From contig NC_087070.1 in NCBI RefSeq assembly GCF_963678635.1, positions 4,312,539 through 4,376,538 of the forward strand: a stretch of DNA of 64,000 nucleotides, written 5' to 3'. The notes under the pieces were generated by a model. It did no database searches and had not been told where the DNA came from. It saw only the letters and a list, made by a program, of their open reading frames with translations. The number at the start of each line of letters is the position of its first letter. The stretch's first letter is position 1. Made by a program: the position numbers and the translations under genes. The stretch is from Symsagittifera roscoffensis (lineage: Eukaryota; Xenacoelomorpha; Acoela; Convolutidae). Shown here piece after piece: positions 21,839 through 32,958 of the stretch.

Positions 21839-24604
21839 GTCAGTATCCTCTCTCTATTTTTATGATCACAATTCACCTCTAAAATACACCACCACCCCCC
21901 CCCCCCCCGCCACCCGCCCCAGCCTCGAACATAATTTATTAAATTATATTCCTAAGTTAAGATATAGAAGAGCTAACATGCAGCTAATGTTCATAGTTTG
22001 AAGGCCATTCCATTCGGCTCTTTAACTGTTAAGCATCACCATCGCAAAAAATGATTTTGCGCGTGAGTGAACCAAATACATGCTAAATTTCAAAACAATC
22101 GGGCAATGTTAACCAATTGGTAAAAAGTTCCAAGTTCCAATTGGTAAAAATCACAAGTGGGCAAACAGTGAAAAAGGCAAGCCCGTTAAAGGGAAATTGT
22201 CCCCATGCAAGGTGTTCAGTTCTGTGCGAGTCAAAGCTGTTGTGTTTTTTTAAGGTTTTTAAAACAATTTTCTAAGGTATGGCAAAATTGGTTCACCTTT
22301 TACTCAATGAGTATCGATCAATATTTGTTGCTCAAAAAACGACCGCCTTATTAACAATTTAACTGCAATTTTTTATGTTGGAATTCAGTTTCAAATATAA
22401 GAGTAATATTTGGAGATCATTTCTTTTGTTTCTTTTGTTGAATGCGAGAATGTTTTTCACATTTTTCTAAAATTCCAAGAAATAAGCATCGTTTCAAAAT
22501 TCCAATAGTCAAATTATCTGGGCTATTGCTGACATCTATCATGAAATATGACACCAATTAGTTCTAATCTCATTCGATTATCTTTTTTTTATTTGTCAAA
22601 ATACATGTGGGAACCATCAAATCAATACAAATCCCTTTTGTCTGCGTGATTGTGAATTATCAGTGCAGATAATGCGTGGTATAAATTATAAATATGATAT
22701 AATATCCCTGCTAGTTAGTAAGACAGGGAGTGAGGATGGAGGTGGTAAAAGTGTCTGGTTATGGCCCATATGTAATTTAGAACCCCCCCCCCCCACGACT
22801 GTTGGCTGACACCTCTACTACTGGTGATGGCAGGGCAGTTATAACTGCAGTTATATCTTCTAGTTATGACATGACTTCCCTCATTTCGCCCCCACTAGTT
22901 ATGGCTCATCTGTATTCCGATCACCACCCCTATTTGCATATTACACCAATAGCCACCAAAATACCTGACCAGGATAGCCCCCACCCCTCCCCCAAATCTC
23001 CCTCCAATCCTTATATCTGTCAGCGAGATGACAATCCAACTTGATTTTTCCACATTTTTAAGCTTTTTGTCGGGATTATATTTAATGCTCCGATTCCTCG
23101 CAATCTAGTTCTTTTTTAATCATGGGCTGCAAAAACTTTATGAAAAAAATGCCAAATAAATAAAAATTAATGAGTGTTAGAATTTTTCAAGTGCTCATTT
23201 TTTTCATAATTTGGGACATTTTATATTTTCATTAGGCGGCAGTACAAACAATTAAAAAAGTACTTGTGGGGTTTTCTACGCTCAGCTATGAGTCAATTTT
23301 AAACCGGTGACATCTTCTTTCTCTTTTTTGTCCGTCGGCTCAAAAATGAGACTCTAATTGAAGAATATTACTGCGGAACAAAATACGGAACAGAACAGGC
23401 TCGAATTCGGACCCCACACCTGAAAAGGAAGTTGGATTGAATTTTATTAGGCCAGAAATAACAAAACTCGTTTTCCTCTTCCCATTAAATCTAATTTTGA
23501 GACCTCCTGTTGGTTCTTCTACATAAGTGTACACGTTTTTGTCTCTACTCGAGGTTAGGAGATCAGGTCCCGATTATGTTGAGCAAAGGTGGCTTTTTCG
23601 CACGGGAGCAATTGTGAAATGAATAAATTATGAGCCTAATGCTATTCAAATGCGTGCGAACATCTGTCTGTTTGTTTTATGTACAACGTCGCTTCATAAA
23701 TACACACTTAGCGACTAATTTTTTCATCCAAAATACACTTTCTCTTATGTCTTTTTTCCATGCTTGATGGAACAGAACAGAACCGCCTATTTAATATTTA
23801 GAGACATTATGATAGACTTGCTCAATATTTCAGGCATAGTGTCCAAATAAAAACAGATGTATTAAGCTGGCAATGTTTAATGTTAAATCCAAATATGCAG
23901 ATTCAATGAATTAATTTTTATGGAGAATTATAAAAATCCAGAGGCTTATCCGCAAAATGTTTTTGTGTTTTTGAGTAGCACTTAAACGTGTCTTTAGTAG
24001 GCGGGTGTTTTTTAATATTGTTTTTTTTTCGTTGGCACAAAACTCTTTTCAAATCCTATCCTAATTGTTTAAACATTTCGTTGCTGTTTTAGTCTTCCAA
24101 ACTAAATAGAGAAGCAATATAACTGAGCAGTACCGCACAAAAGAGGAAAAACCAGAATATCCCGGGAATAATCGGGAAAAATAATACCGCGGAAAATTTA
24201 ATCGGCAGATTTAGTCTGACGTGTTTATATTGAAAATATTTGTCAACCAACTCAATTTCATGCAGAAAAAGCAGAATTTTGCTCCGATCCTTTGACATGA
24301 AAACTTTTTTGCTCCCATGATTTGACCTGAAAAAACCCCGCAAATTATGAAATTGTTTTGTGAAAAATGGTCAAATTGTAAATCGATACGTAGAATACTT
24401 GAGAAATGACAAGGTTGCAGTTACGAGTATAGTTTTAAAAAGGGAACTTAAAAAATTCATCGATAATTCATCAAAAATTCATCTATACGTACAGCCAGTT
24501 TTGAGTACGAATTTAATAAATTTAATAAGGTGATTTAAAGCTGCAATCAGACTTCATACAGGGGCCTTTAGAATTATATACAAGATGTGATTATGTGTGT
24601 TCAG
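21839..24604 (+). other. PKNOX intron, about 2.8 kb
   Basis: A phase 2 intron from GTCAGT to a GTTCAG acceptor at 24604. It holds C-runs at 21895-21908 and 22783-22794 and a copy of repeat family C at about 22290-22590. The open frame at 22802-23044 is proline/histidine-rich without homology that I can recognise. Confidence 0.85.
22290..22590. repeat. Repeat family C, copy 1
   Basis: This stretch aligns by eye with 60740-61045 in the same orientation. Shared phrases in the same order include TTTGTTGCTC, TTTGGAGATCATTTCTT, AAATTATCTGGGCTATTGCT and GACATCTAT, ending with CATTCGATTATCTTTT. It has no coding content. One copy sits inside PKNOX and the other about 38 kb away. Confidence 0.8.
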
Positions 24605-25002
24605 GTTTATCAATGCGAGGCGGCGTATCTTGCAGCCCATGTTGGAAGCATCGAACCCAGAGAGTGTGAACAAAACGAAGAAAAACAAAAACAACAACAG
24701 ACCTACAGCAGTCAACCGATTCTGGCCGGACAACCTGGCCCAAGGCCAGATCACCAACTCCTTCAAAGGCTCAGGCGGAGGGGGAGGGGATGATACTAGT
24801 CCACACTCTGACGACAATGAGGGGGAGTCCCCACCCCCACCCAACCACAGTCACGGCCACAGAGGGGCAGAAGAGGGGGGCACTACGGGGTCAGGCAACA
24901 ACAACAACAACCACCACCATCTGAGTCCGAACAACAGAACGACCCTTGGACACGAGGGAATAGTGATGAACGGGACGAGAGATAACAACTCTATGAACAA
25001 TT
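24605..25002 (+). CDS. PKNOX: PKNOX exon: homeodomain helix 3 and C-terminal tail
   Basis: This 398-base exon lies between CAG at 24602-24604 and donor GTAAGTAC at 25003. The first base completes Trp48, followed by FINARRRILQPMLEASNP. The DNA-recognition helix is therefore complete, with Ile50, Asn51 and Arg53, the TALE residues that contact DNA. The next stretch, ESVNKTKKNKNNNRPTAV then NRFWPDNLAQGQI, keeps the vertebrate PKNOX motif NRPVQRFWPDSIA just after the homeodomain. This is further evidence for PKNOX over MEIS. The remainder is Gly/Asp/Pro/His/Asn-rich low complexity, probably disordered. The exon ends one base into a leucine codon. Confidence 0.95.
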
Positions 25003-25631
25003 GTAAGTACGAAACACGGAAACACCATATTTTGTGGGCACTAATCGAACTTATAGTCTCAAAGCATGCACGAATACTTGTTTGAAGAGGAATATTACAA
25101 GTGAATTTTTGTTTTTCAAATTGATTCGATAGTTGTCAAAATTAGTAGAAAAGTTGACAAAAGGTCTCTATTTTTGAAGGTCGAATATTTGTCAAATTTG
25201 AAAACTTTAAAGACTGGTTTAGATGAGTTTGAAATACGAGTGGTACTCAATCGACTGTACAATTTTTGAAGGTAACAAAATGAAAAAGCTGAACAAATAA
25301 ATCCATCTGAATTATCCAAATAGTCTGCAATTTTGTAACAAAACGCGATTAACTCTTGACTGAATGCAAACTGGCTTTTAAGATATGTTCGAGAAAAAAA
25401 TGGTTGCTTTGTGCAACTATATTTCTAATTTTCTTCCGCTGTCTGATTTTCTCGGCCGAATTATTTGAACTGGTATCGAAAATCATAAACTGCTCTTCTT
25501 AATTAGTAATAACAAATTTGGATTTTGGGGACCACTACATTCTGTATTTAACGGTTCTCTGATGGCATTTATTCCGTTGTAATTAAAAAAAATGGCATTA
25601 TTGCTCTAATTGGTTGAATTTTTTTTTTCAG
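25003..25631 (+). other. Last PKNOX intron, 629 bp
   Basis: A phase 1 intron from GTAAGTAC to a strong polypyrimidine acceptor (nine T then CAG at 25629-25631). It is AT-rich with no repeat or gene recognised. Confidence 0.85.
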
Positions 25632-25936
25632 TGCAATTATTAAACTCGCCTGGTGCTCTGTCCGACGACTGTAGCGACGATCAGTCGAGTAACGAAGTCA
25701 CCATAACTCCCCCGCCCCCACCGGGAGGGGGGTTAGGAAACAGTCTCCTCTCAAATGGGGGAGTGAGGGGCGGCGGAGGTCATCCCCATTCCACCTCGAC
25801 AACAACAGGCGCCTCCCTCTCAGCTGGGGGGTCATTCTTAACCAACGGGTACGACGCCTACTCGGCCGCCGCCTCAGTCGCAAATAGCCAATCACAAGCC
25901 GCCTCTCTATTCGCTGCACAAACCTCTGCAATCTGA
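25632..25936 (+). CDS. PKNOX: PKNOX terminal coding exon
   Basis: The first two bases complete the leucine codon from the previous exon, giving LQLLNSPGALSDDCSDDQSS and so on to a TGA at 25934-25936. The tail has an acidic patch (SDDCSDDQSSNE), a proline run, glycine-rich stretches and a Ser/Ala-rich end that closes QTSAI. Acidic C-terminal segments also occur in vertebrate PKNOX proteins, but alignment here is not meaningful by eye. The assembled visible reading frame is about 597 residues plus a partial first codon, against 436 and 472 for human PKNOX1 and PKNOX2. The excess lies in low-complexity linkers and tail. Assignment of this exon rests on phase match, splice sites and composition. 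Confidence 0.85.
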
Positions 25937-26100
25937 TTGGCTCACAAATTTCTCTCTGCAATGCCAATTACAATTTTGACCAATCACACGCAATGAAGTT
26001 GAATAAATTACGAATTGAATTCCGGCCAATCAGAATTCGTCTATTTTTTACTCTCGCGATGCAACATAAGGCCTCTCATTGGCTGACAGGTTCAACCAAT
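25888..26100. promoter_or_regulatory. Cluster of seven CCAAT/ATTGG motifs
   Basis: CCAAT or its complement occurs at 25888-25892, 25936-25940, 25964-25968, 25980-25984, 26026-26030, 26078-26082 and 26096-26100. Several have the extended NF-Y form, such as CTGATTGGCT, GGCCAATCAG and AACCAATCAG, and both orientations are present. The first lies inside the last coding exon and the rest in the 3' UTR. A PREP/MEIS core TGACAG overlaps the sixth site at 26083-26088. Clustered NF-Y sites usually mark promoters or enhancers. A role here, or alternatively pairing of the opposite-sense copies in the RNA, is inference. Confidence 0.5.
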
Positions 26101-26518
26101 CAGAAAGAGACTTGCAAAGCGGGACTAGAATGGTGCAAGAAGCAGGGTAAAAAACAACATGGAAAACAAAGCTTTCAAACCTGGTGGACTGATTAGTAAA
26201 ACAGCTCTCGTTATAAACTGGTTATAAGTTTTAATGAAACAACAAGGGTCGTATCAGTTTCCGCCGCCTTCATTCAACTGTCGGGGTCGTCACGAGTCAT
26301 GATCGAAATGTACAGGGTAGAAATAGTACAGTGTCCGAAAAACTATCAACTCAAAACTATTAAATAGTAGTCAATATTTTGTTGCTCATCTTTAAGTGTC
26401 TGTTCGTTACTCAACCCCCCCCCCCCTCCCGTCCATTACCCCACAATCCATTCCCCCAGCCTATCCTTATCCTTACTACACTACAAACCCCCCCCCCCCC
26501 CCCTGAACCACTAATAAA
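25937..26518 (+). other. PKNOX 3' untranslated region with polyadenylation signals
   Basis: AATAAA hexamers occur at 26002-26007, 66 bases after the stop, and at 26513-26518. The sequence between them holds the CCAAT cluster and C-runs at 26415-26426 (12 C) and 26488-26503 (16 C). The later hexamer directly abuts repeat family B, so the transcript probably ends between about 26.03 and 26.55 kb. Open frames here are not supported as genes. Confidence 0.55.
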
Positions 26519-26524
26519 CTTAAT

Positions 26525-27005
26525 ATAGTTGCAAATATAGCTCCAGTTTTCTCTTACTGATATCTTTCTAGTTTAGTCTGCAATGTTTAACTCCCGGTTC
26601 CAGTTTTGTAGCAGATTTATTTTTCTCCGCTCGATTCAGTTTGGTTTGTGCTACTATTACATGTTGTATTATGGTATCAAATTTTCCTCCTGTCAAAAGT
26701 TGCCCTAGTTTTAGTCAATAACTACAAGTTACTCTTTCCTCGTTCCCTAAATAGATATTTGAAATACGATAGATTGTTTGAAATAAACTCATTTCAACGA
26801 AGTTCTAGGTTGCATTTGGTTTGTTCTATCTTGATGTTTTACTTTCGTTCAACTGCCCAAAACCCGCAAAAGTTTCGATTGATTTTCGAAATTTAATTTA
26901 AAAAATTCAAACAGCTTTGGTGTTTTGGGGTTTCTTTCTTTGATGATATATAATATACTATATGACAATAATTATCTTCTCTGAAAGCTTTGTAATTTTC
27001 ATGAA
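26525..27005. repeat. Repeat family B, copy 1
   Basis: This stretch aligns in the same orientation with about 36335-36730. Shared landmarks in order are TTGCAAATATAGCTCCA, GTTTAACTCCCGGTTC, CAGTTTGGTTTGTGCTA, TTGAAATACGATAGAT, TTACTTTCGTTCAACT and AAAACCCGCAAAAGTT. Divergence is considerable. No open frame is shared. It could be part of an LTR or an untranslated end of a larger element. Confidence 0.75.
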
Positions 27006-27766
27006 TTTTCAATGAAAATTTATCTATTTCTAATCCAATTCGTTTTCACCAAGTTATTTTACACCAAGTTATCATTAAATTTTACTCGTCGTTTTTCGGA
27101 AAAATTTTGTTTTCGTTTGAACCGTACTGGTCAAAAAGGATGAGAAAAACTCCAAACGCGACATAAACGTCGTGAATCTTCGAAAAAAATTAAACAGTGT
27201 CTCGTAGGCATACATAAGGGCGTTTCACGTAGAGTGCTTATACAAAATGCGGAAAAACTTTCTAATTTTCCTTGTGTCTAAACACTCATCGAACAATTGA
27301 TGGGCCGAAAATGAGCACTTCAATAAAAAAAAACATCTTGTTTTTCAATAGACAACGGAAACAATCTTGCTCAGTAATCTCCCAAAGATGCCGAAGACTA
27401 GAAGAAATCCGACACAGCAACCTTCGAGAGTTCTAAGTGGTTTTCTTTGGCCGAACTGAGCTTGTTCGGGGGCAGTATAGACAGTGAAGTAGCGTTTCGA
27501 TGGATAGTTTGATGAACAAACAACACTTTTCCTTACTTCCAGTTCCAGCGCGATTGAAATTTTTGAAAACTCAGATTTCGCAGTTTTCCATTTAGTTCAG
27601 TCTCAAACACTGACCAAACTGTTCTCATTCCATAAAAATAGCGAGAGAACAATCGTAAAAGTCAGAAAGAGACAGTATTGATTTCAGCTAATCTGATACA
27701 ACGACGCGATACAAATGTCTCTAAAAAAAGAAATCCAAAATGCCTCGTTTAACTTACTGAAACATT
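27006..27766. other. Intergenic DNA, nothing recognised
   Basis: AT-rich sequence without a supported gene, repeat pair or RNA. Short frames on both strands lack any recognisable motif. Confidence 0.6.
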
Positions 27767-28115
27767 GCTCCGACTTTCGCAGAAAAAGGAATGTTTGTAT
27801 TGGGATGGTTTTTTCGACTTCTCAACTGCAAAATTTTGACGCACATTTATTGACATTGAAAATGCATCTTTGTTTTGAACTTAAATTAAAAAAGATATTT
27901 TACCTGTGATAACTTGTCGTTTTTTAATTTCATTGCCAATTTGCGATAGTTAACGCGCTACACAATCGAGCTACCAACGCGTGAGCGGAGATTCATTTCG
28001 TCTGAGAAACCATTCCAAATTGAATTGGGCATACTTTTTGGTCTATTTAAAAATACTTTCCTCAATCGATTTGTACTTTACATAGCGTGTGGGAGATGTT
28101 TTCCTAAGAACTTGG
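27767..28115 (-). repeat. Dispersed repeat family A, diverged minus copy
   Basis: It shows the same order of landmarks as the copy at 28341-28837: CCGACTTTCG edge, AATTTGCGATAGTTAACGCG core, ACGCGTGAGCGGAGATTCAT, TTCGTCTGAGAAACCATTCC, then CATAGCGTGTGGGAGATG. It is more diverged than the neighbouring copy and lies 226 bp from it in the same orientation. Confidence 0.65.
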
Positions 28116-28340
28116 ACTTTTCATCATTTTTGAAACGAACGCTACGCTATAGACATTTCGTCATTTTTGATCAGTAAAAACATGTTTGAATTTTAAAACC
28201 TTGTGGACAAAGATGTAAAACATTTTCAAAACAATCGTTACAATTTAGTGTAGGACAGTTTTAAACTCAACTAATCTGATGCAACGTTGATGCAAAAATT
28301 GCCAGCTGTTGATAAATCTAGCGCTCAACGCTTGTTCTTC

Positions 28341-28837
28341 CAATTTTCGATACGAAAGTAACGGAATATTTGTGCTCGTGGTGGGTTTTTTTTCTTCAGA
28401 CAAATTTCGACTCTTTATCTAGCCATTTTTGACGGAACTTTTTTTTATCATTCGAAAGGTATTGTTGTCTTGAGCTCAATTTTGAAAAGATAAATCAGCT
28501 ATGATCATTTTTTGTAAAGTTATGGGGGTTTAAAGATTGCCATTTTGGCCAATTTGGGACAATTAACGCGCGATATATTTCGCGTTATTAACGCGTAAGC
28601 GGAGAGTTAATCCGTCTTAGAAATCGTGCCAAATTGATTTGTTACAAGTAGCAAAAACTATCCTTTTGTACTTTATATGGCGTGTGGGGGGATGATTTTC
28701 ATTTAAAAAAATTTCAAGTTTTAGAGAAAAAAACTTCATTTGTTTGTTTTATTACTTTTAAGGTTTTAATGTTATTACTGCTCCATAAACCTTAATAGGC
28801 AGTCGGAACCTTCAAGGCTTCGCCCTGATACGAGCAG
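28341..28837 (-). repeat. Dispersed repeat family A, long minus copy
   Basis: This is the reverse complement of the 4112-4546 copy with long near-identical stretches. Examples are ACGAAAGTAACGGAATATTT at one end, GGCCAATTTGGGACAATTAA in the core, and GGCTTCGCCCTGATACGAGC at the other end. It has an extra block of about 80 bp near 28440-28520 relative to copy 1. It is the most complete copy and best defines both edges. Confidence 0.8.
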
Positions 28838-29072
28838 CCTTGTTAGTTTTTCAAACTTTTTCGAATCGCGTGATGTAGCAATGTAAAATAGAAGCTAAAC
28901 GTTGGAAGAAAAGAATAGTTTTGGAACACCAATTATTGCGGAAGTTTTATAGAAAACATTGTGCTTCATCATGCAATACTCAAAATATCTACTGCTTCAA
29001 ATAACGTCCGAAAAGGCTAATAACTACGATAAACTTAATCAGTAAAATTTCGTTTGAGATTTGAAGACTTGA

Positions 29073-29455
29073 GTGCTCCGACTGCTTTTGAAGCTCTTTT
29101 AATTAGTGCTAGTTCTTTAAAAAAATTGATTAAACTAGCGTTGTTTTAAGCAGACATGCTTCAAATTAGAACGATTTCTAGCATGGATTAAATCTGCGCT
29201 TTAGCGTCAAAAGCACAAAATCTGTCGCGCTTTAATTGTCTCCCATTGGCCAAAATGGCAAACATAAAACCCTATAACTTTACCAAAAATACTAGCAGGT
29301 TTGATAATTGTTTTTGAAGTTGAGCTCAAAACAGCAGTTTATTTTAGCTGATAAAAAATATCCGCCCTAAACTGCTAGTTAAAAAGTCATTAAATTGTCT
29401 GAAGAAGAAACCACCCCAGTCATATTTAATCCGCCACTTTCTTTGAAAGTCTGAA
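29073..29455 (+). repeat. Dispersed repeat family A, plus copy
   Basis: It begins with GTGCTCCGACTGCTTTT, which corresponds to the region just inside the left edge of copy 1. It retains TAGAACGATTTCTAGCATGG, TTGGCCAAAATGGC and a diverged right edge. Together with the two minus copies it forms an inverted arrangement over 27.8-29.5 kb. Confidence 0.65.
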
Positions 29456-31405
29456 AAAACGAAAGTAGCAGGAAAAGTAGTTGATTTAAAATGCAATTTT
29501 TTAGGTAAGCTAATCTGAAAACGGAAAACTTTAATCGCTTTGAAAATAGTTAGGTTTTGAAAATAGATCCTAGCTCCTCTGAGAATAAACGGAGTTGCCA
29601 GTTTGGTCTGAAACATGAAACTACAATTTTTCAGTTAAAACTCAGGTTTTTTCCAAAAAACAGGCCGTTCGTTTGTATGAAAGTTGTAATGTTAATGACC
29701 AAAAACTATAAACCCAATAATGTATCAAATGATTTTCGTGGCTTTTTTAAATTTTTAACAGTTGAAAATTTAGTAGAAAAAAAACTTATTTTTTTGAAAC
29801 GGCGAGATTCGAAAGATTAATTTTGTGGATGAACCAGCTAGCAAACAACAAAAATCATCAGATTTAAAATGACACAACTACCATGTTGGTCACTGAAATA
29901 GACAAAATTCCAAAGTTGTGATCCATTTTCAAAACTCCAAATACTCTAAAGATACTCTAGTTGAATTAGTAATGTAAGTCGCCTTTATTTCTATACGACC
30001 GAAATCAGCAATTCTTCGTTATTGGTTTTGTAGCAAACTTTAAGACATTCAGACAGAAAAATGTGGTGGATAATCAATTAATCTTTTTTTTTTTAAAAAA
30101 AACTGAGATTATCATCAAGATAGTTGTTTATTACATTACTTCACTACACTAGGAAAAAACATGTTGTTAGAAAAAGGAAGCAAGATGATATGAAGGCAAT
30201 TTTTTTGAAGTCAAAGAGGAAAATGATGTGTTTACTGAGTTTTTAAAGATGAAAATATCAGTTGAATGACTTCATGCAACATCTAGACAGATGAGAGGCA
30301 CTCATCAAACACAACAATAGCCCACCCATGTTTTATTTATTAGGAGAGGCTTTCATAGAAAAATAAAAAACCCATCATGACCCAAGTAAGAAAAAATGAA
30401 ATGAGTTTTAACTTATCAAAAAAGCTAATAAATTAGGTTCTTTATAAAAATTGGTTCTCCACAATAAGTTTTTGAATTAAGTTAACATCTTCCCCTTCCA
30501 AGCAAGTAGACCAAGTTTAGATCCCCAGCGTTCATTTTAATTTAAACCTACTTAGCCCCGCATGTAAAATGCTCTATTCTGATTGGCTGAAAATTCGATC
30601 TCAGAATCAAGTTAACATCCTCCCCCCTAGCCAAAAAAGCTTCAGTCGCTTTGTTTCACGACTTAAACCGCAATTTGAGAAAGTTCAGGGAACAAAAAAA
30701 CGGTTTTTTGAATGAGCTGAAGTTGAATTGCATCCATTTTTTTTCGATAGACAATGATTATACAAGCAAAATTGTAGCTAATAAGTCTTTTTTTAAAAGA
30801 AAACTGAACGTTTTTACATTTAAATTGTTGGGATTGTTGCATAATTAATCTATCGAAGACTGCCATCAGATTCGAATACAGAATATTGTGACAGAATTCG
30901 TTATTTATTTTTGAGAACATCCGGGCCTTTTAATTTAAAACTATCTGATCATAAGTTCAGATTGAAATTTAATACACGACGGGACAACATGCTTTCTTTT
31001 AAGAGTTGATGTTATACTTATTATTCTTATGATATTTTTGAAAGCATTGATTTGTTTTTTTTCTAATTTTGTCAAGAAATTCAAGAGAGTTTCATGGATG
31101 TTCATAGTGTTCAACAAAAAGTGGAACAAAGTTTTAAGCAAAAAAATTCTAATCGAAAACCAAAACTTACGTAAGAAATTATGTCACAACGAACATTCTC
31201 TTCCATAATCGCTTAGTGCTGGTCGGCAGTTACCGAAGTTAGATACTTGTGGGTTTGTTAAAGTGCAATGCAATCTAACTCATAGGAAGCATTCAACAAA
31301 AAGTCCTTGATTGGTTCAAATAAAAAACCGGGAAAACGTTCAACAACACTTTCATTCTGTTTTTTTTTCTGGCATAAATAAACTATTCTGATGTTAAACA
31401 CGATA
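29456..31405. other. Intergenic AT-rich DNA
   Basis: No gene is supported. A short direct repeat occurs at about 30477 and 30607 (AAGTTAACATCYTCCCC form), each followed by pyrimidine-rich sequence, and a GATTGGCTGA motif lies between them. Other open frames are A/T-driven and lack motifs. Confidence 0.55.
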
Positions 31406-31585
31406 TTTACAATTTATGTACACAAACTAAGGATTAAAAAAACAAAAATAATGATGTGTCGATTAAAATGTCTGTTCTCAAACTATAACGAACAGTGAAA
31501 TGATCGACCGTTGGTCGATTCATAGGATAATTGGCAGTTATGTAATCAATACCAAAGGTCAATAGATCAAACAAAATGAACAACT
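31406..31585 (-). repeat. LTR at the left (3' end of the minus-strand element)
   Basis: Aligns with 36053-36222 over its whole length. Shared phrases include AAAATGTCTGTTCT, ACTATAACGAACAGTGAAAT, CGACCGTTGGTCGATTCA and CAATACCAAAGGTCAATAGA. The palindromic GACCGTTGGTC is present in both copies. The outer ends are diverged from TG...CA. Confidence 0.85.
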
Positions 31586-32958
31586 CACAATATTCCCCAA
31601 TATGAAAAATATTAATTTCACAATTAAATCAAACTAAACTCTATAGAAACGCATTTACCCCTTCAAAGTAGAGTGAAAACAATTTACAAACTGCACGAAA
31701 CAAAATGAAATGAACATAACGAAAAAAGTATCTAAACTTTGTGATTGGTATTATCAATTTTGTACATATGGGCGAACTTTAAAGAATTTTTTTCATCTAC
31801 AATTATAAGACAAAGAGAATAAAACAAATCTACGCTACCCAATGTACATCTAAATGTACTCATAAATAGAATGATAGGGCAATGTAAATGGAAAATTACA
31901 TCTTGAAACGATTAAGACGTTGATGTACATAAAAGTAGAGTTTATTTAATTTTCTGGGGTTTTAATTGGATGTTGCATCAAATTCATCTAAAGAGAATAT
32001 CAAATCCTGGTTAATTGTCAAGAGAATGAGCAGCCCCCGTTGGAGTTGAAATGTTAGAGGACCAGGTAAGTGCTGTTTCGGTGACAATAGTCTGTTTCTG
32101 AGGAGGTTTAGGGAGAAGAGTTAGGAAGTCCGATGGTCACCAACAAGGGAATGCTGGGGGTCTCGCTTAGTCGGCCTGGAGTCTTGAAACCTTCTCATTT
32201 TCCTCTACGTTATCGACGTATCTGCACTCCCAGTAAAACTGTGAGGGTCCCACATTTCATCTGGACTTGACAGCGACCTCGTCTGATTGACCACGATGAG
32301 CGTCCCCTCCGGTGAACCATCCATCAAAATTGGTTCTACTGCTGAACCAGATGTCGATGGTCTAGGAGGTCTGCTTGATTGCGCAACGTCCATCGGTCCG
32401 TAAGCTCTCGGTTTCTGAGTTCGGGGTCATATAGACGCCTGTAACACTCAAGTCATTGTTGTTATCTGTGACTATTTCCTGAAATATCGGAGCATGGTTG
32501 TCAGAACGTCCTCGAAGTAATCATCAGTCAAGCAGTCCCAAGAATTGAATTTCAATGAAGAAGACGAAAAAGAGGAATCTGAGATTTTCTGGGGCAATTC
32601 TGGAATGATCAATATTTCCGGCGGGAGCTGAGTGGTGTCAAGAGTCAGCATCGTGTTGCCAGAAATCGCTTTCAGAGGTTGTCCGTCCGGATTGTCTTTT
32701 TCGTTTGCGACATTTTCCTTTTCCAGTAAAACTTAGCATGTTTTCACGATCAATACCCATGGGTGGTGAACTAACCAGAGTTTTTGAAGGGATCGGAAGT
32801 GGTTTCCTTCCGATTGCTAGATCTGATTTATTTTGTAAGTTGTGTAAACGTATATTTTAATGTATTCCGAGGAAACAATGATTGCCTCCTTGACTGGATT
32901 AAAATACAGGTCTCCATTTTTCCGATTGATGTTTTTCTAAAGAGATTACCTCCAGTGT

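Noticed and set aside
20600-25967. Open frames antisense or out of frame over PKNOX exons (for example 21126-21323 minus, 24554-24844 minus, 25698-25967 minus)
   Set aside because: They are shadows of GC-rich coding exons, which lack stops in other frames. The plus frame has splice sites, phase agreement and family motifs.
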